The notes: generated by a model not told the origin, from the sequence alone. A stretch of 64,000 nt of DNA from Poecilobothrus nobilitatus (GCA_947095535.1 OX352774.1:116067996-116131995); one strand, 5' to 3'; counted from the first letter of the stretch, positions 36,001 to 48,692 are shown. A program made the numbers and translations.

Positions 36001-38159
36001 TTTTTTAAATAAGATTAGATTTACTTTCTTCTATATAGGTGAATATTTTGATCGAATTCTATCCCTAAATCTAAATTTATATTAACATTTACCGATTAAA
36101 ATATGATCACCTCACTTAGTTTTCTTATATTTTTTGATCAAATCCTACTCAATTCCATTCTACGTTAATCATATTTTACGTTAACTCAACTTAATTAATC
36201 CTATCAAAACAATAATAACGGAAATTTAATATTTCATTCGAAACGAATTTGTACAATTTCCCAGAATATAACAACTTAATAACCAGAATTTTATGCTATA
36301 CACCTCTTTAGTCCTCTACTACTAAAATAATACTTGTACTTTATTTTTATTCTTCGACATCAAAATTTCATGTTAATAATCCATTTTTATATGAGTTTCT
36401 TTTATTTTAAATACTTAAAAATAATTTTATTTTTATTTATTATAAAAAAAAAAAAAAACTTTTTTTAAAAATTTTTTTTTCAAAAAATCATTTTATCAGG
36501 ATACCAGAAATAATCAGCTAAGAATTCTTCCAAATTATTTTACAACAAAAGTTTGAAATAAATATTGAAATACTTTTTTTTTTTTTTTTAATTTTTAAAT
36601 AAAACCTAACATAAAGTTTCCAAAATTTTAAAACTTTACCCTTTTGATACATTCTAGACTTTTTAAATCCTTCAAACTCCTTCAACACACCAATATATAA
36701 AGCAATATAAGCTACTTGTATATAAAAGAATTAATTTGTATATGAGATAATGGTGGTACCTATATGACTTGGAAATCAACTCCTTCTTAATATTAAATAC
36801 AAAACAATATATTTACTTATATATATACTTAAAATAAAGGGGGTGGCACTAGTTACTGGATTGGGCAAAAAGAAGTGTTGAATTTTTGCATCCTCTCCTA
36901 TATTAATATATTTATTTATATAAAATTTTTAAAATAAATTTAAAATGTTTGTACAATTTGGATATGAATATGGAAATAAATAAATATCTCTTTTAAAATC
37001 ATCATATCAATTTGATTTTGCTTAAGTTATCTCTTCTCTTATACAAGTAGTAGAAAGAAAGGTTGAAAAAGACAATGAGAAAAAAAAATTTGGGAAAATT
37101 TTTCTTCTATTTTTTTTTTTTGTTAAATAGAAGAGTTTAGATATGTTAAATTCCTGGGTTTCAAACATTAAACGTTTTAATTGTACCGACATATAGTATT
37201 TTAATATAAATTTTCAAAGATAGCTGATATTAGATCTCCATTTTGAAATTATTATCCAGAGATCTCAGAAAGACCCCGAAGTTGAAAGTGACAGATTCCT
37301 AACAAAATGACAAATTCTTGAATATTTTAAAGATCAAACAACTTACTCTAAAATAAGTAAAAAAGTCTCTAAGTATAAGAATAGGAATAAGAACTTCATG
37401 ATCGTTAAATAAAAGCCTTATAATATCATATTTAAAACATTAAATGTTCTTCTTTACCTTTTAATGAGGAAATATGTTGAAGCTCCTCATTAAGTTTGTT
37501 AGGTTTATAATAGTCTTCATCATATTTATTAACCCTTAAAAAATCTCTATCAAATATAATTTTTTTTTTAGCAATTTCTTTTCCCATATTAAACTTGATA
37601 ACAATATTAATTTTATTTTGAGTGGTATCAAATCCACCTTTTCAATTCTTCTCTTAAATACCTAAATTATTTAAGTCTTAAATCTCTTAAATAATTTAAT
37701 TAAAGTATTTGTTATAAAAATCTTTTCTTTCTACCATAATATACATGTAAAATCCTCAAATATTCCACAAATTAAATTAAATTTATTCTAACAACAAAGG
37801 ACAAGATGCATAGAGAGGGGATGCAAAATAAATGCGTACTTATACATTTTTTTTTTTTTAAATAAAAAATGTTCTATCAGGCATTCAGAAAAACTTTTTT
37901 TTTAAGAAGGAAAATAAAAAATAATAATTTTATTTTTAGATTTTATTTTTTTTGGTTTTTTTAAGAATTTTTTTCTTTTATGATGACATATTTTGATCTT
38001 TGGAGTGAATTTTAATGAAAAATTTCTTTTTAAAAATTTTATTTTATTTTAAGTTAAAGTTAACATATGTAAAAAGCATATAGCTATAATATGTAAGTTA
38101 TATAATATTAAATATATAGTAAATATATAATTAAAGAAGGAAAAGTATATAACGTTGTC
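33069..38159. other. Long AT-rich noncoding stretch
   Basis: About 5 kb without a recognisable gene or element. T- and A-runs are common. Positions 34200-34380 have a somewhat more balanced composition but no domain on translation. The minus-strand open frame at 35414-35650 has no recognisable feature. Confidence 0.5.
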
Positions 38160-38708
38160 TTTTTTGACTCTAGGATATCCGCACAAACACAATATATGCT
38201 GTTTCCATAAAATTGAATCATCTTTTAAAAAATTTAAGTTATATCAGACTAAATTTACTATCTTCTGAGATATATTTATGCAATTTTTGGAGTTTTATAA
38301 CACCTAATCAATCCCATTGCGACAAATCAGCTAAGAAGTTGTAATTTGTTGCTGTAAAAATTGAGCTATTTTTGATAAACTTTCAGATACCTAGTCTAAT
38401 TATATATCACTGAGTTATGTTCATAAAAAAAACACATAAAAATAAGTTGTATGGGAACTACTTGAACTAGACTGTCAAATTTGTTCCATTCTGGCCGAAC
38501 TTGTTCCAAATAGTAAAAATTTTAAAATCCTAGCGCCATTATTTTTTGAATTATTGTCCGGATGTATGAATGAGTAAATGTATAAGTTGACTAAGAATTG
38601 AATCCTGAGGAAGAATATATTATATATTTTTCAATAACGATTTCACCGCTCCTTTAAGATTTCACAAACGTAATGTCAAATTTATTACACCCTTGCAATA
38701 TGTTCATA
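38160..38708 (-). mobile_element. DINE-like element relic, family B, copy 2
   Basis: In reverse orientation the end (GCCGTATGAACATATTGCAA then GGGTGTAATAAATTTGAC) corresponds to TATACCCCTATGAACTATG...GGGTATAATAAATTTGCC of the copy at 31998. AATTATTGTCCGGATGTATG keeps the trace of the CCGTCC motif. The remaining body matches the later part of copy 1 with heavy divergence. Confidence 0.65.
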
Positions 38709-40621
38709 CGGCTAAAAAAAGAAAGGAAAACAACCCAAAGTATTTTTCAATTTAGTATCAAACATAAAATTTTGTTTAAAAATACCTACAATCAATGGTA
38801 TTAGCTTCCAAAGAAGCTTAAGAAGATATAAAAAAAATTTTTAAATAATAATAGTACAAATTGAAACATTTTTTTTATTCCGTAAAAGAGATGTATAATA
38901 TAAAGAGTATGTATCGATAAAAATAGATATAGTGATTTTATATACAATATATAAAAATTAACCCTTATATTAAAATTAAATTTATCTAAAAAACCTGCTG
39001 TAGTTACAGTGTTAGTAACTAATGAATGATGTTTTGAAAAATGTTTTAACTAAAACCCAAACTTAATTGACAAATATTTTGTATAAAGCATAATCTAGCT
39101 ATGTCGAAATTGAAATATTGAAATAATTTTAAAGAATTACACAATTTATTGACAAGATTATTATTAAATTATTATTAGTTATTTAAGAGATGTGACACTG
39201 TGATTTTTTTATGTAGATATATTTATATCCATGCACACTGACCCTCCAGTGCAAGTGTTGTGTAATTGTAATAATTCTATCAGTCCTACTGCGCCTTACA
39301 AAGTAAAAATCCGTATAAGGTTTATTGCTGGCAGTTCATTTTCAGTAAAATAATATTCTCGTAAATAAAGATACCTTTCTCAAAGTAAAGCTCCGCAATT
39401 TTTGAGTATGTGCCTGAAGTATTTTCGTCTTCTTCTTAATTTATGGACGAAGTAAATAAATAAATATAAATAATAATCACAAATGCAACTAAATCAAATT
39501 AACACAATTGCCTATATAAGGAGAAATTTCCTTATCAGTAAATTCTCTAATAGGCAAGGAGATTTAAGGAAGAAAATAGCAAAAATATGTTCAATATTTA
39601 ATGATAAGTACATGTAAAAGTATAAAATAATTTTATTTTATTTTCCATTAATTTACATAATCCAGCCAGAATTTGTAACTTATACATGTTTAACATCTGT
39701 AATTCTAGACACCTGTGCAAATTTTTTTAAAGTAAAACACAAAAATTAGAGAAACTTTATCATTTTTATATGAGCTAACAGCCTTTTTCAATTGTATAAG
39801 ATTCCCAGCAAAGTGTCTCTACATTTTTCGCGATTTTTTCCTGTAGGTATTATAAAGTTCTAAGAAAAATTACATATTTTGGTGCAAGACACAAATTTTA
39901 AACTGATGTCTTTATCATATTTCTGAAAATGTGCACTTTAAAAACATAAGGTGTTATACGGCAGTATTGTTTTATTTCGGTAGAGCTTCATCCCTTTCCA
40001 GTGCATACCATATACAAATTCATTGAATTTTCTTCTCTTGACTTTCGAATTATCTTGCCTTCCTCCTATTTATTTCCATTTTACATCATTATAATATAAA
40101 TTAAATCAAATAACATAAAGACAAAGCATTTTTTCTTAGAACTCAAATTTGGAATTTTTTGTTTTATCCGTTATGTAGGAAAATAACAATAAAATATTAA
40201 AAATAGAAAGGTAATGTGTAGTTAGTATACATCAATTAGTGGTTATTCTTTACATAATATGTGTATGTGATGATATAAAAACAACAAAAAATAGCATTAA
40301 TGTGGAAACAGTTCAAAGCTTTTTTTACAAATTTTAATATAAGATCGCATTACATTTGAGATTTTCTTTGTCTTATTTTAAAACCAAAACATATATGTAT
40401 TAATAAAAAACTAAAACAAAAAGCTTTTCATAAAAAAGCTTTGAATATATAATTAGAAACACTTACATCGGTTTATGACATCAGTAGGTTTAATATGAAT
40501 TTTAAATTTGTATTACTTTATTTGATTCAAATTAAGAATTTCTCATTTATTTTCGAGGCTGCTTTTATATGAGCAGAATAAATTAAAACAATATTTGGTC
40601 GAATGTATTAAATAAAATTGA
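38709..40621. other. Noncoding DNA, including a possible LTR-like patch
   Basis: No gene is recognised. The segment 39185-39470 stands out by composition (CATGCACACTGACCCTCCAG, GCTGGCAGTTCATTTTCAGT, AAAGCTCCGCAATTTTTGAG). It could be a solo LTR or part of an unrecognised element, but no terminal repeats are clear. Confidence 0.35.
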
Positions 40622-40920
40622 GCTACTCCAGAAAATAGTTTAATATCTCATACATTTTACCACAATGAAGAGTACATTAAAAAAACTTTACTCGCCGGTT
40701 TCATTCCCCCGAAGACTTCATCTTTTTAGATCAAAAAGGTTACATACAAAACCAAAACCATGTCCCTCTATTATATCACTATAATAGAAGGGCTACATGC
40801 AAGGTTATAGATTTCCACCCGGGCAATATTAACGGAGTAAATTTAAAATATGATATGTCTATACCAGAAAAAGACAAATCATTAAACAAAAACTATTGGT
40901 GGTTAGATAACTCCAATTAA
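40622..40920 (+). pseudogene. Family X coding-like relic, copy 2
   Basis: The frame from 40622 reads PENSLISHTFYHNEEYIKKT up to a run of five C at 40706-40710, where one base is missing relative to copy 3. Reading then resumes as DFIFLDQKGYIQNQNHVPLL, with YDMSIPEKDKSLNKNYWWLD near the end and a stop at 40918-40920. The frameshift is the only lesion in about 98 codons. Copy 3 shares most residues. I do not recognise the family; it may be the terminal exon of a host gene family or a gene carried by an unknown mobile element or virus. Confidence 0.55.
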
Positions 40921-41070
40921 TTAGCATTATTATTAATAAAATTAACAATAAAAACGATAGGATAAGTTTAAATGTTAATTAAATTATACAATAAAAAAAA
41001 GCTGTTTTTCTAAACTTTTATAGGCCAAGATAATTTAAGAATGTTAAAAAGAGTAAAATAAAGTTTAAAA

Positions 41071-42622
41071 AAAACGAGGAAGAATACAGTTGCCTTTGTC
41101 AACTCTTAGATACCCGTACGAACCGTTAGAATGTTCACAGCCTGTCACTTTGCTTACAATATTATTTTTTTAATATTTTAGTATTTTAAAATAATTTTGG
41201 TGAATTTTATAATTTCTAGAACTATGGGTTGTACATATATTCAAACTACATATATGTTTACGCATTCTTCAAAAGCAGATTCTAACCTTTCACATAACGA
41301 TTATCAATCCAACATTTTTTCAAATATTCTATAGTACCATTTAATACTAAGCGGTAAATGAATGTTAAATTTACTTAGTACAAAACAGTAAATATAATTT
41401 TAAATATTATATTATATTATATTATATTTAAATATTCCATTGACAGAATAATTTCTTATAAGTACAATAAAATACATATATGTATGTAAATACGGCGCTA
41501 TATAATATACATCTATACTCTTATCATTCATTCACTAGTGACATATACGATATGTAAATAAACATGATATTATATAAGTATGTATATATATCAATATCAT
41601 ATAAATAAAAATTCTTCAAGCAACCGTTATTTACATTTTCTTGTACTACGCATTTATATCCTCAACAATTTCAAATTATCGAGTAAAACAAAATGCAAAA
41701 AATTCGTTAAAGAAATTTGTTAGAAAATTTGAAAAAATCAAGTAACACTTTCGTCAGTTATAAAGTAACCCTATATTATTAAAAATAGTTGTTAACAGAA
41801 ATAAGAGTATAATGTTGAAGCTTTAATTTTTGTGTATTACTTCAAAAAAATTTTAACAGGTGTTCAAGTTACAGGTGTTTAAAAATAGGAAATTTTCAGT
41901 TTTTGACCCCTTACAGCTCCTAAACGGAAATTGATACAAAAAAAATTTCTGAAATGACTCATACTTATTTTCAAAGATCTAACTTCTGTCAAAATTTAAC
42001 GGTTTAGAAGATAGAAGGTATAAAGGATTTTGCAAAATTTTAGTTTCGCATAACGGTAAATTAAGACACCGTATGCCACAAATATATATTTATTGTATAT
42101 ATACTTTTAAAGCTAATAAAAGTAGTAATCGTTTGGCGTTTTCAAAATGAAGATATACCTTATACAACTTGTGCTATAACAATTTAAATATAGAGCTTTT
42201 TCGAACCTTTGGGGAGCTGTAGCTCCATAACGAGTGGGGCTACAAAAAAAAGTTATAAAAAATAAAATTAATATTTTTGTGAGATCTATCAGCAGTTAAA
42301 ATTTCATAGCTCTATTTCAAAAAAAATGTCGGGATCTAAAAGTTAGGTGTTCGAGACCTACCCTAAGTTTTGGTCCAAACTCAACAAAAAAAATAGGGAA
42401 CCTACAAATTACTCCAAAAATATTTTGTGTAAATTTCAAGATTCTAGCTTTCTTAGTTTTTGAGTTAGCGTGCTGACGGACGGACGGACATGGCTCAAAA
42501 GTCTTAGAATTTTTTTCTGATCCGATCCATACTTTTGAAGGTATATCTAGCTCGCTTATTTCGAGGTGTTACAAACGGAGGAGTAATTTTATTATTCCCG
42601 ATCCTATCGTACGGGTATAAAA
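41071..42622 (+). mobile_element. DINE-1/Helentron-like element, family A, long copy 1
   Basis: It starts AAAACGAGGAAGAATACAGT with the hairpin AGTTG-CAACT, and ends with GTTACAAACGGAGGAGTAAT followed by CGATCCTATCGTACGGGTAT. Near the end is GACGGACGGACGGACATGGC. The interior includes a TATTA microsatellite at about 41406-41430 and CATAACGGTAAAT and GGAGCTGTAGCTCCATAACG blocks shared with family D. It is almost the same sequence as 46542-48124. No ORF. Confidence 0.85.
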
Positions 42623-43639
42623 ATATATAAAATTGAGCTTGAATTCAAATCTTTTTTTTTTTAAATAACTAATTTTTGGTTCAAATTTACAAGGAAAATT
42701 ATTAAATATTGATGCAACTCAAAACAAGCTTTTGTCTAAAAAAGTGAAACACCAGTTCAGGCTTAATTTTATTCCATCCATACTCTTTTGGCCGAATGAT
42801 TAAAACTAAGCTTAAACGTAAATCTTACTTTAAGCGTAAACAAAAATTCTAAAAGACTAAAAACCTTAATCATAAATATAGGATAACTGAACTTATTTTA
42901 GATACTAGATTTAATTATAAAATTAAAATAAATCAGCTTTAAAATGAGAATTTTAAAGTTCAAGTTAAGTTGATAAAATCGCAAATTATTTAAATTGTCC
43001 ATTGAAATAAATACGACATATACTATAATCGTATAGGACTGAAAATGTTTGATTTATAATGGTAGTGAAAATGATGGGTCAACAAATATCTGATTGAAGT
43101 TTTTTTGAGAAATAAATGGATATTTCAGTCCAACCATAAAAATATATTGTATCAATATATTAACATAAAAAAAATGCCAGACAAACCAACAATCAAATAT
43201 TTCATATGCAATAAGTTTTACAACTATTAAATAACTATTCGAATAATAATATATAACAAATATTGATATTTGATTTAATTTAAAAGCATTTCTATGTAAT
43301 CCAAAAATAAACAAAAAAAGTTTACAAAAGTGTTAAATTATATTTTACCTTATTTTCTAACATTAAAGATTAAAGCTAATACAAATCGTTCGTTGCTATT
43401 TTATTAATAAGTAAGTAAAAAACTGTACTCGGAAATAATGCCCTAAGTAATATGACCGAATTGGCTTTATTTCACTTTTTGAAGCTGTAGTAAAGCCGAA
43501 AGAGTGATTTTCTAAAAATACGCTGTTATACGCTGTTGGAAGTAAAAATAATGTCGAAACGGCCTAATTTCTAGAGGAACAATTTTAGGGTATTGAAGAA
43601 ACCCTTGCAACAGTGTAGCCAAAGTTCTACATACAGATC
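42623..43639. other. AT-rich noncoding DNA
   Basis: No gene is recognised; the minus-strand frame at 43054-43314 has no domain. Confidence 0.5.
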
Positions 43640-43738
43640 AAACAAAAAGACTACAACGAAGATAAGTTACCTCCACCAACACGGATGAATAATAAATTTT
43701 TTGAAAAAGTACTAAAATAAGAATGGAAATCAAAAGTT
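43640..43738 (+). pseudogene. EcKL (ecdysteroid kinase-like) exon 1 relic
   Basis: The frame at 43652-43720 reads YNEDKLPPPTRMNNKFFEKV then LK and a stop. It aligns residue by residue with exon 1 of the EcKL gene at 60.3 kb (YNEDELIPPTWMDKKFIETV). The start Met is not preserved, the frame stops after VLK, and no ATP-binding or later exons follow. It is therefore an isolated exon fragment of a paralogue, 16.6 kb from the surviving gene, consistent with the clustered birth and death of EcKL genes in flies. Confidence 0.7.
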
Positions 43739-43829
43739 TTTAAACGCTAACATTTTCGAAAAGACAATACAAACTTATTTGTTAAAGCACGTATTGATGC
43801 TTTAATTTTAAACTTCCACTGTACTATTT

Positions 43830-44070
43830 TAAAATTTTGAACCATCATAGCTCTTAAACAGGGGACGGTGCAAAAAAAATTTTAGAGGCAATTACTTATA
43901 CCAAATTTTCAACAGTTCTATCTTTTCTCAAGGTATCTGCAAAGTCTATGTGATAAAAGCAAACTCTTTCTTTATTTTTGTTTTCACATAACGGTAATTT
44001 TAAATACTAAATATAAAAAACTTATATAATTTTCACTTATTATAAAACTTATATAATAACTTATAAAAAA
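43830..44070 (+). mobile_element. DINE-like element relic, family D
   Basis: CATCATAGCTCTTAAACAGG, GGACGGTGCAAAAAAAATTT, then TTTTCACATAACGGTAATTT and AAATACTAAATATAAAAA, in the same order as the internal unit of the family D element at 57.9-58.6 kb. Both ends are missing. Confidence 0.55.
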
Positions 44071-45036
44071 AAAATGTAAAATAGAACCTGAGATAAACAC
44101 ATTTAAATAAATAATAGGTTATTGTGGTATCTTTAGAAAATTTTTATCTCCCCTCAAAAACAAAAATATATTACTACTGAATATAGGTATTTACTAAGCT
44201 ATTATGGATATTTACTAAGCTATTCTAAGTCTAGCATTTTCTATTGTTATAAATAATTTACCTATATATTTTTTTTAGGTGTCCAATTAATTATTAATTT
44301 TTCACCTCGATATAAATAACCTATTAAAGATATAGAAAATAAAACAAAAAAAAATATTAATTTTAAAATTTAAATTTTTTAAAAAGGTTTTATTTTATTT
44401 TCATAACAAAAATCTGTACTCTATGATTTCAATAGCTGTACTACTTTTATTTTCTTCAAAATTTAATAACCCATAAATCAAATTTTTAAACTCAATAAGA
44501 ATTAATCTTTTTTAAACTTTTTTTTCATACAAGCCGAGTACGTCAAATGCTGCTTATCAATATAATGATAAAAACAAAAACAAATTATTTTTCAATTAAT
44601 AAAAGTTACAAAATTGATAACAAATTACCTGATTTTTTAGCTTAATTTGTTCCTATTATTTTTTAAAAAGCTTTTTTGCATATTTTGAAATTTGAAATAA
44701 AACATTTTTTAACACATCTGTGAGTTTTTTTTATTTTTATTTTTATATCAAATAAATACTGATATAAAAACAGATATCAAGTAAATTGCATTGCAAACAA
44801 ATATTTAGAAAATATAATTAGGTAAATTACAATAATAAAATGATTTGCAATTTTTTAAATAAAATATATAAATAATAATAATGTTTACATTAAATTTTAT
44901 AAAAATTTTACCATTATTACCATAATAGTATTTTGAGAAATAATAATATTTTGAGAAAAACTGGAAACTATCCTAAAACTATGCAATAAAAGGAATTTCG
45001 GAGAGGAATGATAGTTCCATGGTATTATAATGCTAA
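44071..45036. other. AT-rich noncoding DNA
   Basis: No gene is recognised. Confidence 0.5.
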
Positions 45037-45435
45037 CAGACTACAAGCATTTATTTGAATAAAAACCGAAAAGCAAATATCATAAGATTCGATAACTTTT
45101 TAATAAAAATCATTCGCCATCACTTCGACATTTCTCTGAACACATTAGAAAATAGTCTAATATCTAATATATATTACCATAACGAGCAGTAAATTAAAAA
45201 TACTTTAAAAACCGGGTTCATTACTCCCGAACACTTTATTTATCTTGACTCTAAAGGGTATATTCAAAACCATTCGCATGTCCCTCTATTATATCAATAT
45301 AATAGACGGGCTACATGCAAGTGTATAAAATATAACCCTCAGAATATTGAGATTAATCTATTAAAATATGACATGTTTTTTCCTGAAAAGGATAAACAAT
45401 TATCAACAAATTATTGGTGGCTGCATAGTTCATAA
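45037..45435 (+). pseudogene. Family X coding-like relic, copy 3 (best preserved)
   Basis: Frame open from 45037 to TAA at 45433-45435, about 132 codons, with one internal stop (45190-45192). Landmarks in order: FDNFLIKIIRHHFDISLN, TLENSLISNIYYHNEQ then the stop, GFITPEHFIYLDSKGYIQNH, VPLLYQYNRRATCK, YDMFFPEKDKQLSTNYWWLH. Both this copy and copy 2 end shortly after the YWWL word, so the C-terminus is probably genuine. No signal peptide or membrane segment is obvious. The upstream portion is not visible, so this may be a final exon. Family unknown. Confidence 0.55.
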
Positions 45436-46198
45436 AAATAAGAATAAAATAGTTTCAATATATCAATAGAATAGGTTTAGGTTAAATTAGTTAGGGTTAG
45501 ATTAAATATAGTTCTAAATTAAATTTAAGCTAGTATAACATTTATTTTAATAAAAAAAGTTTAAAAAAAATGTTTGGTTTTTATGCAAATTTTCCAAAAT
45601 AATAAAAAAAAATCATAATAAAATTTTTGACATAAAAATAACAAATAAAAATACGGATAATAGGTAAATAATATTGTAGAAAAAACTAAACAAATTAAAT
45701 AACTGTTAAGGCTTTACAAGTAGTTCTAAGTAAATTAAGAAATAATATTAGTTTTATAAAATTTTTTTTTCTAAATGCTAATTATAACCCTTAAATATTT
45801 GCCCACCAAACCCTTTTATTTTTTTTTTAAATTAAACTTTATTGTGAACCTTTTTCCTGTTTTACAATCTTAAAATTAACTTAGCCTATAAAAAAAAGTT
45901 TGTAAAAACACAGCTCTTAATATTATTTGTTATTTAAATTTGAAACAATTTTTATGTTAATGTGTTTTTCAATTATTTTAACTTATTTAAATAAAAAATA
46001 AATATTTTGTTTTAACAATTTTTTGTATTTTTGTATTGAAAAAAAAAACTAGCATTATAAAAAAATCAATATTAAATTTTTGTTGCAAGATAAGAGCTTA
46101 ACCTAACCTAACCTACCTAAAACTACTTATACTAATTAAAACTAATGTATACTTGGGACTGATTATGACTATTATTCAATTACCATTAATCCTTGTTT
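45436..46198. other. AT-rich noncoding DNA
   Basis: No gene is recognised; a CTAACCTAACCTACC run near 46098-46118 is a short repeat. Confidence 0.5.
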
Positions 46199-46331
46199 AC
46201 AAATCCTTGTTTACATACATAAATGTAATATTAATATAAATAAATAAATAAATTACATTGTGCAGGATTTGAACACGCACTCCCTCGGTTAATAAGCCAC
46301 GTGCTTGACCACTAGGCCGCTGAGGCCCCCC
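46199..46331 (-). mobile_element. Rearranged SINE: reversed head, forward tail
   Basis: On the minus strand the head reads GGGGCCTCAGCGGCCTAGTG with a B-box-like GTTCAAATCC. On the plus strand, immediately beside it (46208-46258), lies a tail with the type 1 order (ACATAAATGTAATATTAATA then TAAATAAATAAATAAA). Head and tail thus lie in opposite orientations, a rearranged or twin-primed SINE. Confidence 0.55.
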
Positions 46332-46541
46332 CAGAAATATTTTTGAAAAAGAAATTATAAAAAACAAAATATTTTGCATACTTTTAGGATAGACTTATTA
46401 AATCAATTGGTGTGATCAACTTTTCACAAAATAAATTTAAAATTTCAACATTTTGAGTTTCGATGATACTTCATTTATTTATTTCATATTATTCTCTGTA
46501 TAGCTAAATCATGTATATTTGAACTATTATTAAAAATGGGA
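46332..46541. other. Short noncoding spacer
   Basis: It ends with TAAAAATGGG, which recurs at the other side of the next element. Confidence 0.4.
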
Positions 46542-48124
46542 AAAACGAGGAAGAATACAGTTGCCTTTGTCAACTCTTAGATACCCGTACGAACCGTTAG
46601 AATGTTCACAGCCTGTCACTTTGCTTACAATATTATTTTTTTAATATTTTAGTATTTTAAAATAATTTTGGTGAATTTTATAATTTCTAGAACTATGGGT
46701 TGTACATATATTCAAACTACATATATGTTTACGCATTCTTCAAAAGCAGATTCTAACCTTTCACATAACGATTATCAATCCAACACTTTTTCAAATATTC
46801 TATAGTACCATTTAATACTAAGCGGTAAATGAATGTTAAATTTACTTAGTACAAAACAGTAAATATAATTTTAAATATTATATTATATTATATTATATTT
46901 AAATATTCCATTGACAGAATAATTTCTTATAAGTACAATAAAATACATATATGTATGTAAATACGGCGCTATATAATATACATCTATACTCTTATCATTC
47001 ATTCACTAGTGACATATACGATATGTAAATAAACATGATATTATATAAGTATGTATATATATCAATATCATATAAATAATAAAAATTCTTCAAGCAACCG
47101 TTATGTTGTTTATTTATTTACATTTTTTTGTACTACGCATTTTATCCTCAACAATTTCAAATTATCGAGTAAAACAAAATGGAAAAAATTCGTTAAAGAA
47201 ATTTGTTAGAAAATTTGAAAAAATCAAGTAACACTTTCGTCAATTATAAAGTAACCCTATATTATTAAAAAAAGTTGTTAACAGAAATAAGAGTATAATG
47301 TTGAAGCTTTAATTTTTGTATATTACTTCAAAAAAATGTTAACAGGTGTTCAAGTTACAGGTGTTTAAAAATTGGAAATTTTCAGTTTTTGACCCCTTAC
47401 AGCTCCTAAACGGGGGGTGATACAAAAAAAAATTCTGAAATGACTCATACTTCAAAGATCTAACTTCTGTCAAAATTTCAAGTTTCCAACTTTAACCGTT
47501 TAGAAGATAGAAGGGTTAAAGGATTTTGCAAAATTTGAATTTCGTATAACGGTAAATTAAAACACCGTATGCCACAAATATATATTTATTGTATATATAC
47601 TTTTAAGGCTAATGAAAGTAGTAATCGTTTGGCGTTTGCAAAATGAAGATATACCTTATACAACTTGTGCTATAAAAATTTAAATATAGAGCTTTTTTGA
47701 ACCTTTGGGGAGCTGTAGCTCCGAAATGGGTGGGGCTACAAAAAAAAGTTATTAAAAATAAAATTAATATTTTTGTGAGATCTATCAGTAGTTAAAATTT
47801 CATAGCTCTATTGCAAAAAAAATTGCGGGATCTAAAAGTTAGGTGTTCGAGAGCTACCCTAAGTTTTGGTCCAAACTGAACCTACAAAAAAATAGGGAAC
47901 CTACAAATTATTCCCAGAATATTTTGTGTAAATTTCAAGATTCTAGCTTTCTTAGTTTTTGAGTTAGCGTGCTGACGGACGGACGGACGGAGATGGCTCA
48001 AAAGTCTTAGAATTTTTTTCTGATCCGATCCATACCTTTAAAGGTATATCTAGCTCGCTTATTTCGAGGTGTTACAAACGGAGGAGTAATTTTATTATAC
48101 CCGATCCTATCGTACGGGTATAAA
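46542..48124 (+). mobile_element. DINE-1/Helentron-like element, family A, long copy 2
   Basis: Same blocks in the same order as the copy at 41071-42622, with few substitutions and small indels (for example an extra TTGTTTATTTATT near 47105). The end hairpin is intact: TATACCCG at 48096-48103 with CGGGTATA at 48115-48122. The motif GACGGACGGACGGACGGAGA lies at about 47973. The word TAAAAATGGGAAAAA occurs at both borders (46531-46545 and 48121-48135). Confidence 0.87.
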
Positions 48125-48692
48125 AATGGGAAAAAAAATATTTGTTTTAATTAAGTTAAGTATTTCAATTAAAATAATTATTTAAAGTAAATTATAACTT
48201 TTTTATTAAATTTAAATTAAATTATTACCTATTCAAATTATTTTTTTCATAATTAAATAAAAATTTCAATTGACTTTTGATTTAAAATGAATTTATTTTT
48301 CAATTGTGTAAAATAATTTAATTAATGAAATGAAAATAAGATCTAAAAAACAGAGAGTATATACGTTTTGTGGATGGGTGAATATTCTTTAATATTTTTT
48401 TTTAAAACTTCACATACTATTTAATAATTTTCAACTAGATATTAACGGATTAAATGTTTATTGTAATTATGTTATATTATATTTAATTAGTTATTTTATA
48501 TTAATGTATACAAAAATCTTTTATCTCACCAGGAAGTATTAATTGTAATACAATATTTGACAACTTTTATCCTTTTATAAATGAATAAAAATAGAAAGAT
48601 TTTAATAATAAATCTTACTTTTAAAACAATTATAAATCACAAAATAAATTTTTGTCCGAAATAACAAGAAATTCTGATTTTAACAATAATCC
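48125..48692. other. AT-rich noncoding DNA
   Basis: No gene is recognised, and no continuation of the gypsy pol gene is visible here. Confidence 0.5.

Noticed and set aside
41071..48124. LTRs of one large retrotransposon (two 1.55-kb direct repeats 5.5 kb apart)
   Set aside because: The repeats have DINE-like ends, the DNA between them has no gag/pol of an LTR element, and shorter family A copies occur alone.
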